Assembly: GCA_964511405.1 (NCBI GenBank)
Contig: CAZEFK010000138.1
Span: forward strand, 1-19,985
Source: CAZEFK01 sp964511405
Lineage (GTDB): Bacteria; Pseudomonadota; Alphaproteobacteria; Elsterales; Elsteraceae
Length of the DNA: 19,985 nt
Direction: 5' to 3'
Below are positions 1-6,075 of the stretch, one piece after another. The position numbers and the translations under genes were made by a program. Positions within the stretch are counted from its first letter, which is position 1, and each line of letters begins with the position of its first letter. Below the pieces are notes generated by a model, which was not told where the DNA came from, made no database searches, and saw only the letters and a program-made list of their open reading frames with translations.

Positions 1-19
1 CCTTGTCCTCCTGAATACT

Positions 20-42
20 CCTCCTCCCCTTGTGGGAGGAGG
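20..42. repeat. 9-bp stem-loop at the window edge
   Basis: Positions 20-28 (CCTCCTCCC) pair with 34-42 (GGGAGGAGG) around a 5-nt loop. The hairpin lies about 55 bp past the stop of the minus-strand lipoprotein gene. Neither side has a T tract, so it is not a classical intrinsic terminator. It could be a 3'-end stabiliser or a dispersed repeat, and a second GGGAGGAGG follows at 45-53. Function is unproven. Confidence 0.35.
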
Positions 43-96
43 TCGGGAGGAGGGGTGCCAGCACGCCGGTCCGAAGTTTTTCTTGAGCTGCTCTGG

Positions 97-645
97 TCAG
101 TCCGGCAGCGCGATCGGGCGGCGGGCGCGGATGCCGTCGACCGCCTGCTCCAGGGCGCGGGCATAGTCGGGAACGGCGCCGGCGCCGGCGTCGCGGAAGA
201 TCGCGCGGCCGTCGAACAGGTAAAGGCCCCATTGCCGGTCGCCGCCACCGCCGGCAGCGGCCGGGGCCGGCGCCGCCGGCGGCCGGGCCCAGACGCGGTT
301 GGCGCCGTCGACCACGGCGTCAAGCTCTTCGGCGGTGACCGCGGTATCGTCCTCCTGGTCGGCGCGCGCCGGCCCGCGGCTCGCCGCCTCGGTCTCGACC
401 ACGGCCATGGTGCGGCGGTCGAGGTCGATCACGGTCCACTCGGTATAGGGCCAAGCCCGCCGGCCGTAGGCCAGCACGACGCCGCGCTGCGGGACATACT
501 CGGCCGGCAGCGCCAGGTTCAGCGTGTCACGCCGGCACTCGCGGCACAGGCTCTGCTTGGCTGCGCCATACTCGGCCAGCTTCGACGGCGGCGCCGCGCA
601 GGCGGCCAACGCCACCAGCAGCGACACCGGTCCAACCCAACGCAT
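97..645 (-). CDS. Small predicted lipoprotein of unknown function, coupled to comC
   Basis: A 182-residue protein starting at ATG 645. The frame stays open upstream, but this start has a strong AAGGAG site that overlaps the stop codon of comC (TAAGGAG), so the two genes are probably translationally coupled. The N-terminus is a short hydrophobic segment followed by a lipobox (L13-A-A-C16), so it should be exported and lipidated at Cys16. A CxxC pair (C36, C39) follows soon after. Residues around 125-140 are an Ala/Pro/Gly-rich linker, and the rest looks soluble. I do not recognise a family. Its place as last gene of the sulfolactate operon suggests an envelope role linked to sulfonate or sulfite handling, but this is only guilt by association. 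There is no CxxCH haem motif. Confidence 0.72.
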   Translation of the reverse strand: MRWVGPVSLLVALAACAAPPSKLAEYGAAKQSLCRECRRDTLNLALPAEYVPQRGVVLAYGRRAWPYTEWTVIDLDRRTMAVVETEAASRGPARADQEDDTAVTAEELDAVVDGANRVWARPPAAPAPAAAGGGGDRQWGLYLFDGRAIFRDAGAGAVPDYARALEQAVDGIRARRPIALPD

Positions 646-656
646 CCGGCATCTCC

Positions 657-1664
657 TTACTGGCTGGCGCGGCGCTCCATCTCCTCCAGCAAGGCGGGCG
701 GCAATGCAAGCCCCTCGGCGGCAGCCCCGACGCGCGCGGCCAGGCGGCGGGCGCCGGGCAGGCGGACACCGGGCTCGGCGGCCATGGCGCCCAGGATCGT
801 GGCGACGCGCTCCGGGAAGCGATCGCCGAAGGCGGCGGGATCGAAGCCGATCAGGAGCTGGCCGATTCGCGGCGGCGGCCCCTCGGCGTCCAGGAACGAG
901 CTGGCCTCGAACCCGGTATTGGAACCGGTCAGCGCGGCGCACAGCAGCTCGACCATCAGCGCCAGCGCGCCGCCCTTGGGCCCGCCCATGGGCAGCATGG
1001 CCCCGCCCAGCGCGGCGCGGGCATCGGTGGTCGGGCGGCCCTCGGCATCGACCGCCCAGCCCTCGGGGATCGCCTCGCCGCGCGCCGCCGCCACGGCGAT
1101 GCGCCCGCGCGCCACCACCGACAACGACAGGTCGATCACCAGCGGCTCGCCGGCGGTCGGGTGGGCGGCGGTCGGGCAGGCGAAGGCGATCGGGTTGGTG
1201 CCGAACAGCGGGCGGCGGCCACCCCAGGGCGCAATCGCCGCCGGACTGTTGGAGAAGGCCAGCGCCACCGCGCCTTGCCGCGCCAGCCGCTCGACGGCGT
1301 GGCCGGCAACCCCGAAATGGTGGCTGTTGGCGATGGCCACTGCCACCGTGCCCGCCTCGGCCAGCACCGGCCCGGCCGCCGCCAGGCCGGCGTCGAGCGC
1401 CGGGAAGGCGAACCCGTCGGCGGCGTCGACCCGGACCGCGGCGGCGCGCGGGCGGGTCACCACGGGCACGGCGCGGCCATCGACCTTGCCGGCCCGGACC
1501 TGGTCGGCATAGCTCGGCAAGCGGCTCAAGCCGTGGCTGGCGATGCCGTCGGCGTCGGCGGCGACCAGCGCCGCCGCGACCGCGCGGGCGTTGGCGGCAC
1601 TGGTCCCGGCGCGCTCCAGCACCCGTGCCGCCAGCTCGGTCAGCGCGGCGAGCGACCGGGTCAT
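657..1664 (-). CDS. comC: Ldh_2-family dehydrogenase, probable (R)-sulfolactate dehydrogenase
   Basis: A 335-residue NAD(P)-dependent 2-hydroxyacid dehydrogenase of the malate/L-lactate dehydrogenase type 2 family (Ldh_2), which has its own fold and is not the classical Rossmann LDH. Family marks are A-S-H-G (H44), N-S-H-H-F-G (113-118, the HH pair being the conserved active-site region), F-G-T-N-P-I-A-F (154-161) and G-G-P-K-G (227-231). Length is typical. The family covers malate, ureidoglycolate, 2,3-diketogulonate and sulfolactate dehydrogenases. The sulfolactate call rests on its position 77 bp after suyB in the same direction. In Chromohalobacter, ComC with SlcC interconverts (S)- and (R)-sulfolactate through sulfopyruvate to feed SuyAB. 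No good ribosome binding site is seen before ATG 1664, and a tiny 7-codon ORF (start 1685) ends in ATGA overlapping this start, which may couple translation. Confidence 0.78.
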   Translation of the reverse strand: MTRSLAALTELAARVLERAGTSAANARAVAAALVAADADGIASHGLSRLPSYADQVRAGKVDGRAVPVVTRPRAAAVRVDAADGFAFPALDAGLAAAGPVLAEAGTVAVAIANSHHFGVAGHAVERLARQGAVALAFSNSPAAIAPWGGRRPLFGTNPIAFACPTAAHPTAGEPLVIDLSLSVVARGRIAVAAARGEAIPEGWAVDAEGRPTTDARAALGGAMLPMGGPKGGALALMVELLCAALTGSNTGFEASSFLDAEGPPPRIGQLLIGFDPAAFGDRFPERVATILGAMAAEPGVRLPGARRLAARVGAAAEGLALPPALLEEMERRASQ

Positions 1665-1700
1665 GCGATGACGATCTCGGGCATGGGGTGCCTCGGGCGA

Positions 1701-1734
1701 CGGCCCGCCGTCCCGCATCCGGGACGGCGGGCCG
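1701..1734 (-). promoter_or_regulatory. Strong intra-operon stem-loop between suyB and comC
   Basis: Perfect 14-bp inverted repeat: 1701-1714 (CGGCCCGCCGTCCC) pairs with 1721-1734 around a 6-nt loop. It fills most of the 77-bp gap between suyB and comC. There is no U tract on the downstream (minus) side, so it is more likely a processing, stability or partial-attenuation element than a full terminator. It could set a lower expression level for comC and the lipoprotein gene than for suyAB. Confidence 0.6.
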
Positions 1735-1741
1735 GCGTGGG

Positions 1742-2914
1742 TCACGCGCTGCGGTACAGCTTGGTCATCACGAACTCGCGATGGCCCAGCACTTCGGCAC
1801 CGGTGAGCCGGCCGCTGCAGGTGCGCAGCATGATGTCGATGAGCGCGTCGCCGGCCTGATCCATGGTCATCTCGCGGCGCAGGATGCCCGAGACGTCGAG
1901 GTCGATGTGCTCGGGCATGGTGCGCGCCGTGCGCGGGTTGGCGGTGAGCTTGATCACCGGCTCGATCGGGTTGCCGATGACGTTGCCCTGGCCGGTCGGG
2001 AACAGATGCACCACCGCGCCCGAGGCCGCCTGCAGGGTCACGCACTCGGCGGCGGCCGACGAGGTATCCATGAAATAGAGGCCGGGACCGCGGCCGGGCG
2101 CCTCGGCCGGCTCCAGCACGTCGACGAATTTCGTGTGATGGCCGATCTTGGCCAGGTTGCCGAACGCCTTCTCCTCGATCGTGGTCAGGCCGCCGGCGAT
2201 GTTGCCCTTGGTCGGCTGGCTTTCGCTGAGGTCGTTGGTCTTGTTCTCGTTGATGAAGTCGTTGTAGGCGGTCCAGGTCTTCATGAACTTGGCCGCGATC
2301 TCGGGGCTCGCGGCGCGGCTGGCGCAGACCTGTTCGGCGCCGGTCAGTTCCGAGGTTTCGCCGAAGCAGGTGGTGGCGCCCAGGGCGTCGACCTTGTCGA
2401 TCAGGTTGCCGACGGTCGGGCAGCTGGCCAGGCCCGAGGTCGTGTCGCTCTCGCCGCACTTGGTCGAGATGTAAAGCTCGTTGAGGGCGCAGTCCTCGCG
2501 CTGCTTCTCGCTCGCCCACTGCAGGAACTCGCGGGCCTTGCGGCTGGCGTTGGCGATGGTGCCGATGTCGCCGGTGCCCTCGATCCAGAAGCCTTCGACG
2601 GGCTTGCCGGTGGCGGCGATGCCGTCGACCACCCGCTTGGTCCAGCCGCCCTCGATGCCGATCACGACCACGGCGGCGACGTTGGGGTTGCACCCGGTGC
2701 CGATCAGGGTGCGGAAATGCAGGTCGAGGTCGGCGCCGAACTGCAGCCGCCCATAGGCATGCGGGATCGCGAGCGTGCCCTTGATGTTGTTGGCGACCGC
2801 CTCGCAGGCGGCGTTCGACAGGTCGTCCAGCGGCAGGATGACGACGTGGTTGCGAATGCCGACGCGGCCGTTCTCGCGCCGGTAGCCCTTGAAGGTGGGG
2901 ATCGTGCTGGCCAT
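1742..2914 (-). CDS. suyB: (R)-sulfolactate sulfo-lyase, large subunit
   Basis: A 390-residue protein of the UxaA/altronate dehydratase superfamily, large-subunit type. With SuyA it cleaves (R)-3-sulfolactate to pyruvate and sulfite in the cytoplasm (EC 4.4.1.24). The N-terminus matches the family (G-Y-R-R-E-N-G-R-V-G-I-R-N-H at 11-24), followed by cysteines and acidic residues in I-G-T-G-C-N-P-N, K-C-G-E-S-D and C-F-G-E-T-S-E, which in this superfamily build the metal site. The C-terminus ends G-H-R-E-F-V-M-T-K-L-Y-R-S-A, as I remember it for SuyB. A true altronate dehydratase is one ~500-residue chain, whereas here the small domain is a separate gene, as in suyAB. Start chosen at ATG 2914, 2 nt after the suyA stop; a GTG at 2923 that overlaps the suyA stop is the alternative. 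Other split UxaA-type lyases remain possible. Confidence 0.86.
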   Translation of the reverse strand: MASTIPTFKGYRRENGRVGIRNHVVILPLDDLSNAACEAVANNIKGTLAIPHAYGRLQFGADLDLHFRTLIGTGCNPNVAAVVVIGIEGGWTKRVVDGIAATGKPVEGFWIEGTGDIGTIANASRKAREFLQWASEKQREDCALNELYISTKCGESDTTSGLASCPTVGNLIDKVDALGATTCFGETSELTGAEQVCASRAASPEIAAKFMKTWTAYNDFINENKTNDLSESQPTKGNIAGGLTTIEEKAFGNLAKIGHHTKFVDVLEPAEAPGRGPGLYFMDTSSAAAECVTLQAASGAVVHLFPTGQGNVIGNPIEPVIKLTANPRTARTMPEHIDLDVSGILRREMTMDQAGDALIDIMLRTCSGRLTGAEVLGHREFVMTKLYRSA

Positions 2915-2916
2915 GG

Positions 2917-3201
2917 CTACCACCGCTTCGTCTTCATGTTGTGGACATGGACATGCCGGCCGGGCTCGATGTCGGCGACCGCGCGCCCGACGTCATGGCC
3001 GTACTTGACGATGGTGTCGCCGGCCTTGATCGGCCGCAGCGCCACCTTGTGGCCGAGCGGCACCGGATCCTGCGCCACCAGGTGCAGCGTCTGGTCGCCC
3101 TCCATCAGCCAGCCGGTCAGCTCCTGGCCGGCCGCCACCCCCTCGGTCACGATCACCCCGACCGTGTCCGACTTGTCGTGCACCAGGAAATGGGTGGTCA
3201 T
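2917..3201 (-). CDS. suyA: (R)-sulfolactate sulfo-lyase, small subunit
   Basis: A 94-residue SAF-domain protein, the small partner of SuyB. It begins H-F-L-V-H-D-K-S-D-T-V-G-V and contains G-Q-E-L-T-G-W, G-D-T-I-V-K-Y-G and the C-terminal H-V-H-V-H-N-M-K-T-K-R-W. I associate this pattern with SuyA rather than with the N-terminal domain of altronate dehydratase. A GGGGAG ribosome binding site sits just before ATG 3201. It is the first gene of a minus-strand operon suyA-suyB-comC-lipoprotein, and the suyA/suyB junction is 2 nt, which fits a fixed subunit ratio. Upstream are a consensus -35 box and two identical palindromes, so expression is probably controlled by a dimeric repressor or activator not encoded next to it. 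Confidence 0.86.
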   Translation of the reverse strand: MTTHFLVHDKSDTVGVIVTEGVAAGQELTGWLMEGDQTLHLVAQDPVPLGHKVALRPIKAGDTIVKYGHDVGRAVADIEPGRHVHVHNMKTKRW

Positions 3202-3231
3202 CGCTCCCCCACCGATTGATCCGTCGCGGCG

Positions 3232-3261
3232 ACCGTAGGGGGTGGGTGACAGCGCTGTCAA
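3232..3261 (-). promoter_or_regulatory. Predicted promoter of the suy operon
   Basis: On the minus strand, a perfect TTGACA (3261-3256) is followed after 18 bp by TACGGT (3237-3232). The predicted transcript starts near 3225 and leaves about 24 nt before suyA, including its ribosome binding site. The -35 box lies inside one of the two palindromes. Confidence 0.55.
3247..3260. promoter_or_regulatory. Operator palindrome 1 of the suy operon
   Basis: TGACAGCGCTGTCA, a perfect 14-bp palindrome with a central CG as in LacI-family operators. It contains most of the -35 box of the predicted suy promoter, so binding here should block RNA polymerase. Confidence 0.72.
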
Positions 3262-3269
3262 CGACCGGA

Positions 3270-3283
3270 TGACAGCGCTGTCA
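3270..3283. promoter_or_regulatory. Operator palindrome 2 of the suy operon
   Basis: An identical second copy of TGACAGCGCTGTCA, 23 bp (about two helical turns) from the first and just upstream of the -35 box. Same-face spacing favours cooperative binding of two dimers. Confidence 0.72.
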
Positions 3284-3305
3284 TAACCGGAGAGTCGGGT
3301 TGGCT

Positions 3306-4070
3306 CTAGCGAACCTCGCGGGCCGCCCGTTCGATGACCGCCGCGACGGCGCCGGGATGGGAGATGGGGACGGCGTGGCTGGCCCGAATCTCGGTGACCA
3401 CGGCACCCGACCGCGCATACATCCAGCGGGCGAGCCGGGGATTGAGCGCGCGGTCGGCGGTCGCTATGATTCCGTAGCTGGGTTTGTCGTGCCACGCGGC
3501 GACCGTCGCCGGCGCATCGAACGCGGCCGCCGCGATCGGCATCTGCGCGTTCGCCAGGTAGCGTGCCTGCGCTGCGGGCAGGTCGGCCCCGAAATCCGCC
3601 CGAAACTTGGCCGGGTCCAGGACGATGAAGCCGTCGCGGGTCAGCGTGAAGTCGCTGCCGGGCGTGGCCCCGGGCATCGATTGGGCGAGCTGGTTGGCGG
3701 TCTCGCCGACGTCGGGCTGCAACGCGGCGACATAGACCAGCGCCCGCACCTTCGGATCGGCGCCGGCCACCGTGATGACGGCCCCGCCATAGCTGTGCCC
3801 GACCAGAACAATCGGCCCATCCACCTGGTCGATCACCCGCTTCGTGGCCGCGATGTCGTCGGCGAAGCCGGTGAGCGGGGGCTGGACGATCCGCACGCGG
3901 TATCCGTCCTTGGTCAGGATGTCGTAGACGCCGCGCCATGCCGAACCGTCGATGAGAGCGCCATGGACAAGGACAACAGTTCCGGGATCGGCACGCGCAG
4001 GCCCCACCCGAGCAACGGAACCGGTGGCGATGACCAGAACCGCGAGCGCTGCGTGCAGTATGTTCGCCAT
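3306..4070 (-). CDS. Secreted alpha/beta hydrolase
   Basis: A 254-residue alpha/beta-hydrolase with a Sec-type signal peptide (hydrophobic residues about 5-20, likely cleavage after P-A-R-A-27). The mature protein starts with the oxyanion strand V-V-L-V-H-G. The nucleophile elbow is G-H-S-Y-G, giving Ser93. A C-terminal S-H-A-V-P-I-S-H-P supplies the catalytic His, and A-T-A-D-R-A-L-N-P is a good site for the acid. It resembles the EstC/salicylate-esterase-like group often annotated only as alpha/beta hydrolase. Start at ATG 4070 is preceded by a near-perfect AGGAGG, so the upstream extension of the frame is rejected. It is transcribed toward the suy promoter region but is probably separate, as the suy operon has its own promoter beyond the stop. 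Substrate unknown. Confidence 0.85.
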   Translation of the reverse strand: MANILHAALAVLVIATGSVARVGPARADPGTVVLVHGALIDGSAWRGVYDILTKDGYRVRIVQPPLTGFADDIAATKRVIDQVDGPIVLVGHSYGGAVITVAGADPKVRALVYVAALQPDVGETANQLAQSMPGATPGSDFTLTRDGFIVLDPAKFRADFGADLPAAQARYLANAQMPIAAAAFDAPATVAAWHDKPSYGIIATADRALNPRLARWMYARSGAVVTEIRASHAVPISHPGAVAAVIERAAREVR

Positions 4071-4204
4071 GGTCGTCCTCCTGTCCGTCCGCACGGCGCA
4101 CCTCGGGCGCAACTGTGTTCGCGCTCGAGGATAAGGCCTGGATGGCCGCAGCCAGGAGTAACAAGCGTGGCGGGATCAGCCAGCCAAACGAAAGGGATCG
4201 CGGG

Positions 4205-4606
4205 ATGATCAAGGCACACTGCAGTTGCGGCGCGCTGGCGGCCGAGCTTCCCGGCCCGACCGAACGGGTCGTCGCGTGCCATTGCACCGAATGCCAGCGT
4301 CGGACCGGCGCGCCGTTCGGCGTCGGCGCGTTCTATCCGTCGGATCAGGTGCGACTGACCGGCGAGGCAAAGGAATATCGGCGGCCGACAGCCAGCGGCG
4401 CAACCGTTCGCGCTTACTTCTGCCCGACCTGCGGCACCACCGTGTATTGGCAGGCCGACCGGCTTCCGGGCTTTGTCGGCATCGCGGTCGGCGCGATCGC
4501 CGACCCGACCTTTCCGCATCCCCGCCGATCCGTCTTCGAACAGACCCGGCATCACTGGGTGCACATCGATCCGGCGTCCGAGCACTTCCGGGCGAGCAGC
4601 GCTTGA
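4205..4606 (+). CDS. GFA/CENP-V family zinc-binding protein
   Basis: A 133-residue protein of the GFA (glutathione-dependent formaldehyde-activating-like) family, a small zinc-binding beta fold. The cysteines are all in place: C6 and C8 (H-C-S-C-G), C25, C27 and C30 (A-C-H-C-T-E-C-Q-R-R-T-G) and C73 and C76 (F-C-P-T-C-G-T). Length fits single-domain members. ATG 4205 is chosen because the family starts right before the first Cys pair and an AAAGGGA precedes it; an upstream ATG at 4115 would add a low-complexity leader. Most family members have no proven reaction, so formaldehyde activation should not be assumed. It precedes the kinase gene by 19 nt and probably shares its transcript. Confidence 0.86.
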   Translation: MIKAHCSCGALAAELPGPTERVVACHCTECQRRTGAPFGVGAFYPSDQVRLTGEAKEYRRPTASGATVRAYFCPTCGTTVYWQADRLPGFVGIAVGAIADPTFPHPRRSVFEQTRHHWVHIDPASEHFRASSA

Positions 4607-4625
4607 CCCTTGTAGGAGCTGCACG

Positions 4626-5141
4626 ATGCTGATCGTGTTTGGCGGGTTGCCGGGAACCGGCAAGACCACGATTGCCCGGGCCTTGGCGGCGCGCCGGCCG
4701 GCGACCTATCTGCGCATCGACGTGATCGAGCAGGCCCTGCGGTCAGCCTGCGGCCTGGGCCAGGAGATCGGTGCGGCCGGATACGTCATCGGCCAGGCCC
4801 TGGCCGCGTCCAACCTCGCGGCCGGCCAGACGGTCATCGTCGATTGCGTGAACCCGGTCCCGGAGAACCGCGACGGCTGGCGCGCCGTAGCCGGCGCGGC
4901 CGGCAAGCCCCTGGTCGAGGTGGAAATCGTCTGCTCCGACCCGGCCGAGCATCGGCGTCGGATCGAGACGCGGCGGGCCGACATCGAGGGCCTTATCCTG
5001 CCGACCTGGCCGGACGTCCTGAGCCGGGACTATGTCCCTTGGTGCGAGCCGCACCTCGTGATCGACACCGCACGCGTCACCCCCGATGCCGCGGTGGCGC
5101 TGATCGACGGATACGCTGCCGGCGCGGACCGATGCGCGTAG
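4626..5141 (+). CDS. P-loop ATPase/kinase-like protein
   Basis: A 171-residue cytoplasmic protein with a Walker A motif near the N-terminus (G-L-P-G-T-G-K-T, residues 7-14), Y-L-R-I-D-V-I-E soon after (the Asp is usual in the substrate site of small-molecule kinases), a Walker-B-like T-V-I-V-D-C (residues about 80-85) and an Arg-rich lid region (R-R-R-I-E-T-R-R). This is the zeta-toxin/chloramphenicol-phosphotransferase/gluconate-kinase-like P-loop group, usually annotated as AAA family ATPase or adenylyl-sulfate-kinase-like. Start ATG 4626 has AGGAG 7 nt upstream. It is the second gene after the GFA protein. Substrate cannot be told from sequence; aminoglycoside or sugar phosphorylation are only possibilities. 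Confidence 0.8.
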   Translation: MLIVFGGLPGTGKTTIARALAARRPATYLRIDVIEQALRSACGLGQEIGAAGYVIGQALAASNLAAGQTVIVDCVNPVPENRDGWRAVAGAAGKPLVEVEIVCSDPAEHRRRIETRRADIEGLILPTWPDVLSRDYVPWCEPHLVIDTARVTPDAAVALIDGYAAGADRCA

Positions 5142-5216
5142 GACGCGGCAAGCCCTCGCGGGATCAGGGTGCCGGGAATAGGACGGCGGCTGGCCAATGG
5201 TGCCGACGGGCTGCCA

Positions 5217-5591
5217 TCAGCGTGCGGCTGAGGCAGCCACCAGCCGGAGCGCCGGCCTGGCGGCCTGGCGGCTGTCGAGGGGCCGGGGCGACACGGTCAC
5301 CGTCACCTCTTGGCCCAAACGGGCCAGGATGGTGAACAGCCGCTCGACCGAGAAGCCGGTGACGTTGCCGGCGCACAGCCTGGACAGGGCGGGCTGCTTC
5401 AGGCCGAGCGCGCCGGCGAGCTTCGTCTGGGATTGACCGCGGGCGGCCGCCAGCTCGCGGATCCGGGCGGCCAAGTCGCTCTTGAGCAGCTCGGTGTCGG
5501 CATCGGGGACCTTCAGGTCTGCGAAGATATTGTCCGACGCCCAGCTGCCGGGCTCCCCGGCGGCGACGTCGCCGATTGTGTGTTCTTCCAC
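5217..5591 (-). CDS. XRE-family antitoxin (HigA-like)
   Basis: A 124-residue DNA-binding protein with a helix-turn-helix at about 54-74 (Q-S-Q-T-K-L-A-G-A-L-G-L-K-Q-P-A-L-S-R-L). The segment N-I-F-A-D-L-K-V-P-D-A-D before it is typical of HTH_37-type antitoxins. It should neutralise the toxin encoded just upstream and repress the shared promoter. The best start is GTG 5591, with AAGGA about 10 nt upstream. This start lies inside the toxin gene, giving a 79-nt overlap in another frame, long for such a pair. A downstream start is possible but would remove the conserved N-terminal segment. The C-terminus after residue 100 is Arg/Ala-rich. Confidence 0.82.
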   Translation of the reverse strand: MEEHTIGDVAAGEPGSWASDNIFADLKVPDADTELLKSDLAARIRELAAARGQSQTKLAGALGLKQPALSRLCAGNVTGFSVERLFTILARLGQEVTVTVSPRPLDSRQAARPALRLVAASAAR

Positions 5592-5962
5592 TGTTCGTAC
5601 ATCCTTTCGGCTTGGTGATAGCGGCCCAAGATCCTGTCGATGAGGTGCTTGGGCGTGGCGATGCCGGTTTTGGATTTCTTCTGAAATGCCGCCAGGACGG
5701 CGATGACACCGTCGAACTGAGCGGTGTAGACGGCCCGGTAGGTGCCGTCCTTGTTCCGTTCGATGATCTCGACGATGCCCAGGCCCTTGAGTTCGCCTTC
5801 GCTCAAGGCCTTCCAGTGCTCGGGCATGCCGCCGGTCTGGACTGCGCCGAGGGCGCGGCCGACAGCCCGCCGGACGGCGGTCGGCAGTTCCTGGATCTCG
5901 CGCAGGCTGGCGCCGGCGAACAGAACCGGCGTGCGGGGGCGTTTGTCTGGTGCATCAACCAG
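5513..5962 (-). CDS. HigB/Gp49-type (RelE superfamily) toxin, likely CTG start
   Basis: A member of the phage-derived Gp49-like/HigB toxins, predicted ribosome-dependent mRNA interferases. Family features are P-V-L-F-A-G-A-S-L-R-E-I near the N-terminus, then W-K-A-L-S-E-G-E-L-K-G-L-G-I-V-E-I, Y-R-A-V-Y-T-A-Q-F and A-F-Q-K-K-S-K-T-G-I-A-T-P. The first ATG in frame (5827) falls after the conserved first strand and helix. Upstream the frame stays open and keeps family similarity, yet has no ATG, GTG or TTG up to the in-frame stop just inside the predicted transcript. A CTG at 5962 with GGGAG 7 nt upstream is the best start (149 residues). A frameshift relative to the out-of-frame ATG near 5953 is the alternative. 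The last ~20 residues are encoded by DNA that also encodes the antitoxin N-terminus. Confidence 0.75.
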   Translation of the reverse strand: MVDAPDKRPRTPVLFAGASLREIQELPTAVRRAVGRALGAVQTGGMPEHWKALSEGELKGLGIVEIIERNKDGTYRAVYTAQFDGVIAVLAAFQKKSKTGIATPKHLIDRILGRYHQAERMYEQWKNTQSATSPPGSPAAGRRTISSQT

Positions 5963-6021
5963 CTCGGGACTCCCTATAGGTAGTGGGCCTGAAAACCGTG
6001 GCCCCGTGAACTACGGGATTA

Positions 6022-6050
6022 GTTATACCAGAATGGGTATAAATGGTCAA
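6022..6050 (-). promoter_or_regulatory. Toxin-antitoxin promoter
   Basis: On the minus strand, TTGACC (6050-6045) and TATAAC (6027-6022) are separated by exactly 17 bp. This is close to the sigma-70 consensus and sits in an AT-rich island within very GC-rich DNA. The predicted start is near 6015, about 50 nt before the proposed toxin start. Confidence 0.72.
6024..6043. promoter_or_regulatory. Inverted-repeat operator in the toxin-antitoxin promoter
   Basis: TTATACC-N6-GGTATAA, perfect 7-bp arms. It covers most of the -10 box and the spacer of the toxin-antitoxin promoter, the usual place for autorepression by an XRE antitoxin dimer or the toxin-antitoxin complex. Confidence 0.72.
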
Positions 6051-6075
6051 TATCCGATCTGGTATGGCCGGCAGT

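Noticed and set aside
20..42. Rho-independent terminator at the window start
   Set aside because: The stem is good but neither side has a T tract, so it is listed only as a hairpin.
1742..3201. Altronate dehydratase (UxaA) for the suyBA pair
   Set aside because: UxaA is normally one chain of about 500 residues in a galacturonate operon. Here two genes with SuyA/SuyB-like termini sit next to an Ldh_2 dehydrogenase, and no uronate genes are seen.
524..3238. Very long plus-strand open frame (about 900 codons) opposite the suy operon
   Set aside because: Its translation is Arg/Ala/Pro-rich and low in complexity, matches no family, and overlies clearly conserved suyA, suyB and comC on the other strand. 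It is a product of high GC.
4205..5141. GFA protein and kinase as part of the sulfonate island
   Set aside because: No sequence feature ties them to sulfur. GFA proteins and small P-loop kinases are common and scattered.
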